From: Actinokineospora xionganensis
GTDB lineage: Bacteria > Actinomycetota > Actinomycetes > Mycobacteriales > Pseudonocardiaceae
Direction of reading: 5' to 3'
DNA length: 64,000 nucleotides
Assembly (NCBI RefSeq): GCF_014323725.1
Contig: NZ_JABVED010000008.1
Location: 124,001 to 188,000 of the forward strand
Part shown: positions 26,462 to 35,014 of the stretch, in pieces
Layout of the letters: each line of letters opens with the position of its first letter
Numbering within the stretch: position 1 is the first letter of the stretch
Translations under genes and position numbers: made by a program
The notes under the pieces: generated by a model
Told to the model about the DNA's origin: nothing
Seen by the model: the letters and a program-made list of their open reading frames with translations, nothing else
Database searches by the model: none

Positions 26462-27499
26462 TCACACCGCCGTCGGCGCAAGGGCGCGCAGGTGTCCGCA
26501 CCCGCAGCTGGACCGGTGCATTATCTCCGCGGGGTAACGGTTGACCTGCGCGGGCGCGGCGCCGTCGTCGAGGCGCCGCAGCAGCAACTGGGCCGCCCTG
26601 GCCCCGATCGTCCCAGCGGGCTGGGCGACAGTCGTCAAACCAGGGTCGAAGTAGTCCGCCCACGGGAAGTCGTCGAACCCGACCACCGCCATCTCGTGCG
26701 GCACGTGCACACCGGCGGCGCGCAGCGCGGCGATCGCCCCGATGACCATGTTGTTGTTCGCGGCGAAGACCGCCGTCGGCGGCGGGTTCACCTCCAGCAG
26801 GTCCAACATCGCCTTGCGCCCGCCCTCGTAGCTGGACTCGCCGCAGGCCAGCAGCGCGACGTCGGTCGGCACCTGCCGGATCTTGTGGGCCAGTTCGTAG
26901 CCGCGCACGCGTTCCTCCGTGGTGGACAGACCACGCAGTCCCGCGATCATGGCGATCCTGGTGTGCCCGATGGCGAGCAGGTGGTCGACCACCGCGGACG
27001 CCGACGCCTCGTTCTCGACCCCGACCTGGTCGACCGGCAGTTCGCAGAACCGGTCGACCACGACGAACGGCACCGGCACATCACGCAGGACCGGGCACGG
27101 CAGGTCCCGCCAGCCGTGCGCGGGCGCGACGATCAACCCGTCCACACCGCGGTCGAGCAGCGTCGCCACCGCCGACGCCTCATGCCGGGGGTCGTCCCGG
27201 GTGTCGACCACGACCAGGCCCAGTCCCGCCGCCTCGGCCGCGGCACTCGCCCCGCGGATCAGGTCGACCCAGTACGCGTCCGACGCCGTCGCCGTCATCG
27301 CCAGGCCGATGGCCCTGGTCGCCGCCCTGACGGGCCGGACGCCGACGTCGCGGGCGTAGCCGAGCAGACGCATCGACTCGTGGACCCTGGCCCTGGTCGC
27401 GGGCGCGACGGACCTGGTCCCGTTGATCACATGCGAGACGGTCGTGATCGACACCCCCGCCGCGCGGGCGATGTCAACCATCCTGATCGAGAGGGTCAT
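26462..27499 (-). CDS. LacI-family sugar repressor
   Basis: A 345-residue regulator with the LacI helix-turn-helix MVDIARAAGVSITTVSHVIN and hinge (ARVHESMRLLGY), followed by a periplasmic-binding-protein-like sugar domain (DGLIVAP, VDRFCELPVDQVGVEN, VVGFDDFPWADYFDPGLTTV). The ATG at 27499 overlaps the ABC ATPase stop and has GGGGAG 8 nt before it; an ATG two codons upstream is possible but too close to that site. It likely represses the GH31-GH13 operon, and perhaps the shared ATPase, until an alpha-gluco-oligosaccharide appears. Confidence 0.92.
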   Translation of the reverse strand: MTLSIRMVDIARAAGVSITTVSHVINGTRSVAPATRARVHESMRLLGYARDVGVRPVRAATRAIGLAMTATASDAYWVDLIRGASAAAEAAGLGLVVVDTRDDPRHEASAVATLLDRGVDGLIVAPAHGWRDLPCPVLRDVPVPFVVVDRFCELPVDQVGVENEASASAVVDHLLAIGHTRIAMIAGLRGLSTTEERVRGYELAHKIRQVPTDVALLACGESSYEGGRKAMLDLLEVNPPPTAVFAANNNMVIGAIAALRAAGVHVPHEMAVVGFDDFPWADYFDPGLTTVAQPAGTIGARAAQLLLRRLDDGAAPAQVNRYPAEIMHRSSCGCGHLRALAPTAV

Positions 27500-28572
27500 C
27501 GCCATCGCTCCCCGCTGACGGTGTCGAAGAAGTGCGCCGCGCCTGGCCGAAGCACCAGCCACACCTGGGATCGCGGCCGCGGCGGGGTGCGTGGGTCGAC
27601 GCGGGCGACGATCTGCGGGCCGCCCGCGGTGGCACGGCCGTAGAGGAACGCGTCCGCGCCGAGTTCCTCCACGATCTCGACGGTGACGGGGAACGCCTGC
27701 CGCGTGGCCCCGGTGACCAGGTCCAGCGACTCCGGGCGGAAACCGACGGTCACCGTCCCCGAACGGCCCGGTGACGAGCGCGGCACCGGAATCTCCGCGG
27801 TTCCGGCGATGACCGCTCGGCCGTCGACGACCGGGCACTCGCACAGGTTCATCGCGGGCGAGCCGATGAACCCCGCCACGAACACGTTCGCCGGGGCGTC
27901 GTAGAGCTCGCGCGGTGCGCCGCATTGCTGCAGAACACCCTCCCGCAGAACCGCGACGCGATCGCCCATGGTCATCGCCTCCACTTGGTCGTGGGTGACG
28001 TACACCGTCGTCACCGCCAGCCTGCGCTGCAGCGCGGCGATCTGCGCGCGGGTCTGCACACGCAGCTTCGCGTCCAGATTGGACAGTGGCTCGTCCATGC
28101 AGAACACCTTGGGCGAGCGGACGATGGCGCGGCCCATGGCCACCCGCTGGCGCTGCCCGCCGGACAGGGCCTTGGGTTTGCGGCGCAGATAGTCGGTGAG
28201 ATCGAGCAGCCGCGCCGCTTCCGCGACCCGCTGGTCGCGCTCGGCGCGCGGCACGCCAGCGATCCGCAGCGCGAATCCCATGTTCTCCGCGACGGTCATG
28301 TGCGGGTAGAGCGCGTAGTTCTGGAACACCATGGCGATGTCGCGGTCCTTGGCCGCCAGCCCGGTCACCTCGCGGCCGTCGATGCGGATGCTGCCCGAAC
28401 GCACCGGCTCCAGCCCGGCGAGCATCCGCAGCGAGGTGGACTTGCCGCACCCGGACGGGCCGACCATGACCAGGAACTCGCCGTCCTGGATCGCCAGGTC
28501 CAGCGCGTCCACCGCGGGCTGGACGGCGCTGTCGTACTGGCAGGTGGCTGCTTCAAAGGTCACGGTCGCCAT
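27496..28572 (-). CDS. Sugar ABC transporter ATPase (MsmK/UgpC type)
   Basis: A 358-residue ATPase with Walker A GPSGCGKST (38-46), Q-loop VFQNYALYPH, signature LSGGQRQR (136-143), Walker B VFCMDEP and H-loop THDQVEAM. A C-terminal TOBE/regulatory domain is typical of shared ATPases for carbohydrate ABC importers. The binding protein and two permeases at 36338-39405 lack their own ATPase, so this protein probably powers them. It is coupled to the LacI gene by ATGA and lies 11 bp from the GH31-CBM35 gene upstream. Confidence 0.93.
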   Translation of the reverse strand: MATVTFEAATCQYDSAVQPAVDALDLAIQDGEFLVMVGPSGCGKSTSLRMLAGLEPVRSGSIRIDGREVTGLAAKDRDIAMVFQNYALYPHMTVAENMGFALRIAGVPRAERDQRVAEAARLLDLTDYLRRKPKALSGGQRQRVAMGRAIVRSPKVFCMDEPLSNLDAKLRVQTRAQIAALQRRLAVTTVYVTHDQVEAMTMGDRVAVLREGVLQQCGAPRELYDAPANVFVAGFIGSPAMNLCECPVVDGRAVIAGTAEIPVPRSSPGRSGTVTVGFRPESLDLVTGATRQAFPVTVEIVEELGADAFLYGRATAGGPQIVARVDPRTPPRPRSQVWLVLRPGAAHFFDTVSGERWR

Positions 28573-28583
28573 GGCGGCTCCTT

Positions 28584-31500
28584 TCAGAAGTCGACGACCA
28601 GGTGGTCGAGGTTGACGTTGCCGGAATCGGTGGGGCCGTAGGAGAAGGAGATCGTGTTCGCGCCCGCGGTGAGCGCGACCTGGCTGGTCTGGCTGGTCCA
28701 GGTGTCCCAGTCGGCCATGGCCGGGACGGTGAGGTGCACGGACTCGCCGTTGACGGTCCTGCTGAGCGTGCGGGCCCCGCCTGTGGCGTTGGCGAAGCGC
28801 GCGGTGAGCGGGTAGGTGCCCGCGGCGGGGGCGTGCACGGTGAACGTCACCGTCGCGCCGACGGCGGTGAACCGGTCGACAAAGCCGGTGCCGGAGTAGC
28901 CGACATGGTCGGCGACGCGCTGCGCGCCACCGGTCAGCACGCCGGTCTCCGCCTCGACCACCTGCCGACAAGGCGCCGCTCCTGGCAGCACGTCCAGGTG
29001 GTCGAGGTTGACGTCGCCGTCGGGCCCGTGCTTGTACGACACCGTGTTGGCGCCCGCGGCGAGCGGGAGCTCGACCCTGTGGTCGCCCCAAGTGTCCCAG
29101 TTGGGCAGCGCGGGCAAGGTGATCTCAGAGTGTGCGCCGTTCACGGCGAGGGTCAGCCGCTTCGCCGACCCGGTCGCGTTGGCGTAGCGCAGCGTCGCGG
29201 CGTGCGGTCCCGCCGTCGCCGCGTCGACGGTGAAGGTGGTCGTGGCGCCCGTGTTCCAGTACCCGTCGACGAACCCTCCGCCCGAATAGCCGACGTGGTT
29301 GGAAGCGCTGCGCGCCCCGCCCGAGTGGGCCGCTGCCTCCGCCTGGTGTCTGGTGCCGCAGCGGGGTGGGCCCGCCGAGAGCGTCAGCGAGTCGAGGTTG
29401 ACGTCGCCGCTGTCCGCGGGGCCACGCGCGTAGGTGATCGTGTTGGCGCCCGGCTGGAGGGAGACCTGGGTGGTCTGGGTGCCCCAGGTGTCCCAGTTCG
29501 CCAGCGGCGGCAGGGTGAGTTGGTCGCGCACCCCGTTGACGGTGATGCTGAGCGTGCGCGGCGCTCCGGTGGCGTTGGCGTAGCGCAGGATCGCGGCGTG
29601 GCGGCCCGCGTTCGCCGCGGTGACGGTGAACGCGGTGCTGGCGCCGACGTTCCAGTACCCGTCGACAAAGCCGGAGCCCGAGTGTCCCGCGTGGTTCGTC
29701 GCCCGCCCAGCACCGCCGGACAGGGCGGCATTCTCCGCCTCCACGGTCGACGTGGTGGCGGTTCCCGGCGCCGATCCGTCGATGACGACCTGCTTGGCCG
29801 TGCCCACGGCGACGCGCACCGCCGTGTACCCGCCGTACTGGTCGGCGCCGGTCGCCCAGCCCTCGCCGGGCGCGGCCTTCAGGGCGGCCAGGCTGTCGTA
29901 GCGCTGCGCCCCCGCCCCGTCGATCGTCGCCCCGGCGCCGGACCACTTGTTGACCTTCACGATGTGATGGGTCAACGGCGTGGCATAGGTTCCCGTCTTC
30001 GGATCGGTCGTCACCGTGACGGAGTCCGCCGACCGGCGCGCGGTCACCCGCTGCTTGAAGTACGACCCGGACTCATAGCCGTTGGAGACTCCATCATCGT
30101 CGTACACAGTGGACTCGGAGGTCGCCGAGCCAGGGAACACGTTGAGTTCCTGCTGCCGCACGACGCTCTCCCCGACGTGCTGCTGGACGTCCTGGGTGGC
30201 CACGATCCCGCCCTCCCGCACGAACAGCGGGATGTCGCGCCACGTCGACGCGTTCACCGGGTAGTCGATCGTCACCGGTCCGGTGTAGCTGGTCCCGCGG
30301 AACCAATCGGTCCACGTCCCCTCCGGCAGGTAAACCCGCTTGCTCGCCACATCCTGCTCGACCACCGGGGCGACCAGCAGGGAGTCGCCGAACATCCATT
30401 CGCTGGTCAGGTTCGCCGCGGTCGGGTCGTCGGGGAACTCGGCGAACAGGGGCCGTACCAGGCCGATCCCGGTCTCGTGGTTCTCCCGGTCGTGCGCGTA
30501 GATGTACGGCATCAACTTGCCGCGCAGTTCGATGGCCTCCTTGGCGGCCAGCTCCGCGGTCGGCCCGAACATCCATGGCTGCCGCTGTTTGTTGTGTGTT
30601 CCATGGACTCGGTAGAGCGGGACGAACGCGCCGAACTGCATCCACCGGGCGTAGGTCTGCGCGGTCGGGTCGCCGGAGAAGCCGCCGATGTCCATGCCCC
30701 ACTTGGTCTCGCCGAGATTGACCGCGGTGAGCATTCGGGTCCGCTGGTTCGCCATCGTCGTCGCGTCGGAGTCGATGTCGCCGGACCACATGCCGTAGCC
30801 GTAGCGCTGGCCGCCGAGGTAGAAGTTGCGGTTGAGCGACATGACCCGCTTGTCGGTCTGCAGCCGCTGTCCCTCATACAGGGACCGCTGCATGTTGACG
30901 TGCTGCAGGCTGTTGAACACATACCCGCCTGCCTCGTCGGCCTCGTCATTCCACCAGCCCGCGATGCCGGTGTCGGCCAACGGCTTGGAGTGCTGCCAGA
31001 ACCACTCCCGGCAGTGCTGCTTGGCGAAGTCCACGTCGTTCGCCAGCCGCTGGGAGAAGTACTCCGGGTAGTCGGCGCGGCCGGGGTAGAAGCAGTGGTT
31101 GTCCTTGCCCCACTGGCCTTGCACGGTGTTCCCGCCGCCCGCCTTCTCCACGATGACCCGCGGCTTCATGATGCCCATGAGCTTCACCCCCGCCGCCGCC
31201 ATGGTCGCCGCGAACGCCCCCGACGCGCCGTCGGGGAACTTGTTCGGATGGACGTTGCCCGCGCCGGACGTGGAGTTCCAGCGGAACTCGCCGTGGTCGT
31301 CCTCACCCCAGGCCTTGAAGTCGAAGTCCAGGGTGAACGCGTCGAGCGGGATGCCGCGGCTGCGGTAACCCTGAACGATCGCCTCGACCTCGGCCTGATC
31401 CGTGCCCCACTCGCTGTTGTTGAACCCGAACGCCCATTTCGGTGACATGGCGGGCTTCCCGGAGATCTCCGCGACCGCGCCCATGGTGTTCTTGGGCGCG

Positions 31501-32201
31501 CCGACAGTCACGTAGTACGAGACATTCACCGTCGACACCCCGCTGTACTCCAGCGCGGTGTCGGTGATCGCGAAGTCGCCGTCGACCGAGTCGACCAGCA
31601 GCCCGTACCGGCTCGTGTAGGCCAGCGGAGCACCGGCGTCGCCCTGCTGGTTGGCGCTCACCCGGCCGCCGTCGTTGCGCTGCATGCCCTCGGCGAGGTT
31701 CTGCTTCGGGTCGTTCTCCGCCCACGGCACCGGGCTGCTGGTGATGCCGTAGAACCGGTCACCCGCGGCGTGGGTGAACTTCACGCCGTCCGGGTGCACA
31801 CCTTCGGCGGCCTGCTCCCGCAGGACCAGCGCGCCCACGGAGTCGTAAATGGACAGTCGGGCCGGATTCTTGTCGATCTTGACCGTCAACCGGGAGGTCG
31901 TGACGACCATCGGGTCGGACGCGGTGTCGATCGAGGCGGTGTTGCCGCTCCCCCACGTCTTGGCCGGGTCGATCACCTGCGTGGGCGCCTCGAAGTCGCC
32001 GCCCGGCCGGTAGTCGACCTTGACGACGTCGGGCCGGAGCACCTGGACGACCAGTTTGTCGGCGCCCACGGAGATGTCGAGGGTGTCGCCGGTGACAGCC
32101 ACCCCGGTGACCGCGCCGAGTCCCGCCGCGTGCGCGGGAACGGTGGCTATCGCTGTGGTGGCAAGGGCAATGGCGGTGGCGAGCAGCGCTGCTCGGCGCA
32201 T
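28584..32201 (-). CDS. Secreted GH31 enzyme with three C-terminal CBM35 modules, probable 6-alpha-glucosyltransferase
   Basis: A 1,205-residue secreted protein: signal peptide 1-26, GH31 N-terminal domain, catalytic core with AGWWNDEADE (nucleophile Asp419) and MWSGDIDSD (acid/base Asp475), beta domains, then three CBM35 repeats at about 816-947, 948-1077 and 1078-1205, each with AEN/AEA-type start, GY/GFVDG and WDTW. GH31 proteins of this architecture include the 6-alpha-glucosyltransferases and isomaltosyltransferases of cyclic tetrasaccharide and cycloisomaltooligosaccharide synthesis. Only 12 bp separate it from the CITase-like gene upstream, which supports a joint role: converting alpha-1,4-glucan ends into alpha-1,6 chains. 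Plain alpha-glucosidase activity remains possible. Confidence 0.87.
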   Translation of the reverse strand: MRRAALLATAIALATTAIATVPAHAAGLGAVTGVAVTGDTLDISVGADKLVVQVLRPDVVKVDYRPGGDFEAPTQVIDPAKTWGSGNTASIDTASDPMVVTTSRLTVKIDKNPARLSIYDSVGALVLREQAAEGVHPDGVKFTHAAGDRFYGITSSPVPWAENDPKQNLAEGMQRNDGGRVSANQQGDAGAPLAYTSRYGLLVDSVDGDFAITDTALEYSGVSTVNVSYYVTVGAPKNTMGAVAEISGKPAMSPKWAFGFNNSEWGTDQAEVEAIVQGYRSRGIPLDAFTLDFDFKAWGEDDHGEFRWNSTSGAGNVHPNKFPDGASGAFAATMAAAGVKLMGIMKPRVIVEKAGGGNTVQGQWGKDNHCFYPGRADYPEYFSQRLANDVDFAKQHCREWFWQHSKPLADTGIAGWWNDEADEAGGYVFNSLQHVNMQRSLYEGQRLQTDKRVMSLNRNFYLGGQRYGYGMWSGDIDSDATTMANQRTRMLTAVNLGETKWGMDIGGFSGDPTAQTYARWMQFGAFVPLYRVHGTHNKQRQPWMFGPTAELAAKEAIELRGKLMPYIYAHDRENHETGIGLVRPLFAEFPDDPTAANLTSEWMFGDSLLVAPVVEQDVASKRVYLPEGTWTDWFRGTSYTGPVTIDYPVNASTWRDIPLFVREGGIVATQDVQQHVGESVVRQQELNVFPGSATSESTVYDDDGVSNGYESGSYFKQRVTARRSADSVTVTTDPKTGTYATPLTHHIVKVNKWSGAGATIDGAGAQRYDSLAALKAAPGEGWATGADQYGGYTAVRVAVGTAKQVVIDGSAPGTATTSTVEAENAALSGGAGRATNHAGHSGSGFVDGYWNVGASTAFTVTAANAGRHAAILRYANATGAPRTLSITVNGVRDQLTLPPLANWDTWGTQTTQVSLQPGANTITYARGPADSGDVNLDSLTLSAGPPRCGTRHQAEAAAHSGGARSASNHVGYSGGGFVDGYWNTGATTTFTVDAATAGPHAATLRYANATGSAKRLTLAVNGAHSEITLPALPNWDTWGDHRVELPLAAGANTVSYKHGPDGDVNLDHLDVLPGAAPCRQVVEAETGVLTGGAQRVADHVGYSGTGFVDRFTAVGATVTFTVHAPAAGTYPLTARFANATGGARTLSRTVNGESVHLTVPAMADWDTWTSQTSQVALTAGANTISFSYGPTDSGNVNLDHLVVDF

Positions 32202-32213
32202 CGGAGACTCCGC

Positions 32214-34850
32214 TCAGCTCGAGGTGACGGTCAGGTGGTCGACGTTGATCGCGTTGGTGTCCTGTGGACCGCGCCAGAGCACGACGGTGTGCAGCCCGGC
32301 CGAGAGCTGGACGGTCACCGCCAGGTCGGACCACGTGTCCCAGGTGCCCAGGCCACCGAAGGTGGGTCTGGTCTGGATCGCCCCGTCGACCGCCACTGTG
32401 CGGACCGCGGGCGCGCCGCCGTTGCCGTAGCGGAAGCTCAGCGTGTAGCTGCCGCTCGTGGGGGCTTGGACGACGAACGAGACGCCGCTGTCGGACGGCC
32501 CGAAGTTGTCCACGAACCCGGTGCCGGTGTAGCCGGCGTGGTCGGTGCCGACCGTGACCGCCGTCTTGGTCGCCGTCTCGGCCTCGTGCCGGTCGGCGGC
32601 GGGCGGGGAGAAGCCGCGCGGGATGTAGACCAGGTCCCAGTAACGCAGCGACGGCAGGGTGAACTGGAGGTACCGGCCCGCGGAGTCCGTGCCCGTGGTG
32701 TACGGGAGTGACGCGCTGACACCGCTGTTGGTGTCCGGGGAGGCGACGTAGACGCCGCTGGGGTTCATGTCCGGGCCGATGTAGTACTTGACCGGGATGT
32801 TGTTCAGCGTCGGCGCGGTGCTCGCCGCGTTGCGCCACACGTCGTCGTTGCCGATGAGGTTGACCAGGTTGATCACGTCGTGCGTCGAGGTCCGCGACAG
32901 GTTCGTCCACACCGTGTTGCCGGTGGCGTCCGGGCTGGTGGCGACGCCGGTGAGCTTGACGAACTGCGCCCCGGAGTCGGTGTTGACCGCGTCGAACAGC
33001 AGGTTCTCGTACGCGGTGGTGAAGTCGTAGTAGTCCTTCATCCACGCCGAGAGCGAGTTCGGCATCTGCTTGTAGTGGTTGGGGAAGTACGGGTGGGTGA
33101 GCATCTGCCCGCCCTCCCCCATCTCGATGTGGCTCGCGCCCATCGCCGCGAAGGCCGCGTTGGTCAGCCGCACCGACGCCTCGTCGAACGTGCCCAGCGT
33201 CAGGTTGTCGAGGTTGACCCAGCCCGCCGTGTCGACCCGCAGCCGCAGTGTGTGGGTGCCCGGGGTCAGGTGGACGACCTTGTACCCGTCGTAGTCCCAG
33301 GTGTCCCAACTGTTGTGCGTCGGTTTGAACGGGAACCGGACGGTCCCGGCGTCGACGCCATCCACGAGCAGGGTGCGCGAGACGGGGGCGCCGGTGGCGT
33401 TGGCGTAACCGAAGTTCAGCGAGTAATCGCGTTCCTCGGGGACGGTCACGCTGAACTCGACCCAGTCGCCGACATCGCCGTAGCCGTCGACGAACCCGGT
33501 CCCGGTGTAGCCGGTGTGGTTGGTGTTGACGCTGACACCGTTGCGCGTGGCGTTCTCCGCCTCATAGCGCGGGCCGAGGTTCTCGCCGTAGTTCATGTAC
33601 GCGGCCAGCACCATGGCCTTGCTCGCACCGTCGACCTTCGGCGCGTCGCGTCGCGCGGCGTGCACATAGTTCTTCAGCGACTGGTAGGTGGGCGCCGCGT
33701 CCCAGATCTCGGAGTAAAGGAAGTCGACGTCGGCGTTGGCGGTCACGTCGGCGACGCCGAAGCCGCCATCCGCACCGTCGACGAGGTTGAACGCCGTCAC
33801 CGCGCGGTTCGGGTCGTTCGCGGTGAGCGCCGCCTTGGCCGCGTCCACGATCCCGGAGAAGCCGCTGGTCAGCGGCACGGGGCTGCCGTCGTGGGCATAG
33901 TAAGTGCCCTGCCACTCGCCGAGCTGGTCCATGTGGACGCCGTCGAAGCCCATGGTGTCGACCTGGTCGACGTACTCGCCGACGATGTGGTCACGCCAGT
34001 TCGGATCCTGCGGGTTGAACATCCACAGATTCGTCTGCGGGTCCATGTCGCCGAAGTCGAACTGCCACTGCTGGGCGTGGGCGGTGTCGTTGAACAACCC
34101 CCAGGTCGGGGAGACGCCGGAGATCTGCTCGTAGTCCTGCAGACCCGCGTAGGTCATCGCGTACGGCATCGCGGCCACGCCCGCGTCGTGGGCGGCGTCG
34201 ATCTGGTTGACCACCGACTGCCGGGCGATCGGGATGCCGGACCAGTCGTCCCACGTGTCGGCGACAACCCCATTGATCCGCTTGATCGGCTTCTCGTGCC
34301 GCCACATCCAGTCGTAGAGCTGCACTGCGTTGAGGTGGTAGTCGCGCACGAGCTGCTGGACCTTGGCCCGTGCCTGCTCGGTCGTCTCACCGACCGGGAA
34401 GTCGTGCAGGTAGCCGTAGCGCGGATAGCGGGTCCACGTGCTGGAGACGTCGACCGCGGTGACCTCCTTCGAGCCGTCTGCGGTGACCTCGGCGAGGTAG
34501 CCGCGGAAGTCGGTCGAGGGGGCGGTCCAGTTCAGGGTGACCGCGACCTGCTGTCCCGCGGGGACGCTCGCCTGCCGCGCGACCGAGCCCGCGGCCTGGG
34601 CGAGGTGCGTCATCGACAGCTGCACCGGACCGGTCCAACCGGACCCGGAGTTGTTCTTCAACACGGCGACGACAGGCACTTGGGCGCCGGGCGCGTAGCG
34701 CGCCTTGTCGACGTACACGTCGGTGACGAAGACGTCGCCGACGGCGAGCGCGATAGGCGGCGTGGTGAGTGCGACGAGAGCCGCCGTGGAGAGGAGAGTG
34801 AGGCCAGTACGCGATAACCGGCGACGAACGACGGACGAGGTGGCTGGCAT
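32214..34850 (-). CDS. Secreted GH66 enzyme, probable cycloisomaltooligosaccharide glucanotransferase (CITase)
   Basis: An 878-residue protein: signal peptide 1-36, an Ig-like N-domain to about 140, then the GH66 barrel with LYDWMWRHE, nucleophile Asp308 (GVHMDQLGEW) and acid/base Glu381 (FLYSEIWDA). A complete CBM35 (about 428-555) is inserted after the acid/base and the barrel resumes at EASVRLTNAAFAAMG. An inserted CBM35 distinguishes CITases from ordinary GH66 dextranases. A second CBM35 ends the protein (about 752-878). Expected product: cyclic alpha-1,6-glucans. The ATG at 34850 has a GGAGGC site. The promoter overlaps the ROK-side palindrome. Confidence 0.85.
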   Translation of the reverse strand: MPATSSVVRRRLSRTGLTLLSTAALVALTTPPIALAVGDVFVTDVYVDKARYAPGAQVPVVAVLKNNSGSGWTGPVQLSMTHLAQAAGSVARQASVPAGQQVAVTLNWTAPSTDFRGYLAEVTADGSKEVTAVDVSSTWTRYPRYGYLHDFPVGETTEQARAKVQQLVRDYHLNAVQLYDWMWRHEKPIKRINGVVADTWDDWSGIPIARQSVVNQIDAAHDAGVAAMPYAMTYAGLQDYEQISGVSPTWGLFNDTAHAQQWQFDFGDMDPQTNLWMFNPQDPNWRDHIVGEYVDQVDTMGFDGVHMDQLGEWQGTYYAHDGSPVPLTSGFSGIVDAAKAALTANDPNRAVTAFNLVDGADGGFGVADVTANADVDFLYSEIWDAAPTYQSLKNYVHAARRDAPKVDGASKAMVLAAYMNYGENLGPRYEAENATRNGVSVNTNHTGYTGTGFVDGYGDVGDWVEFSVTVPEERDYSLNFGYANATGAPVSRTLLVDGVDAGTVRFPFKPTHNSWDTWDYDGYKVVHLTPGTHTLRLRVDTAGWVNLDNLTLGTFDEASVRLTNAAFAAMGASHIEMGEGGQMLTHPYFPNHYKQMPNSLSAWMKDYYDFTTAYENLLFDAVNTDSGAQFVKLTGVATSPDATGNTVWTNLSRTSTHDVINLVNLIGNDDVWRNAASTAPTLNNIPVKYYIGPDMNPSGVYVASPDTNSGVSASLPYTTGTDSAGRYLQFTLPSLRYWDLVYIPRGFSPPAADRHEAETATKTAVTVGTDHAGYTGTGFVDNFGPSDSGVSFVVQAPTSGSYTLSFRYGNGGAPAVRTVAVDGAIQTRPTFGGLGTWDTWSDLAVTVQLSAGLHTVVLWRGPQDTNAINVDHLTVTSS

Positions 34851-34892
34851 TGGGCGCCTCCGAGTCGGGAGTCCCGGAAGCGTGACACCATG

Positions 34893-34960
34893 AATTTCGT
34901 GTGTCAAGAAAGTGACGGAACGTGCATGACGTTCCGCCGATTTTCTTGACACACGAAATT
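34893..34960. promoter_or_regulatory. Nested palindromic operator/divergent promoter (CITase operon / ROK-transport operon)
   Basis: A perfect 19-bp inverted repeat (AATTTCGTGTGTCAAGAAA at 34893-34911 and its complement at 34942-34960) encloses a second palindrome, CGGAACGT-GCATG-ACGTTCCG (34916-34936), with almost the same centre. Each outer arm contains TTGACA pointing outward, so the arms double as -35 boxes; on the right GATGAT follows after 17 bp. It sits between the two divergent operons and next to the ROK regulator gene, its likely binding partner. Confidence 0.75.
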
Positions 34961-35014
34961 TCAGACCTGATGATGGCTCCACTCCGGACGGAGCGGAGGG
35001 ACTGAGAGGCAGCG

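Noticed and set aside
21370-31445. Long plus-strand frames of 818, 831 and 947 codons
   Set aside because: They mirror the GH13 and GH31 genes on the minus strand, and their translations are Val/Arg/Gly-rich without domains.
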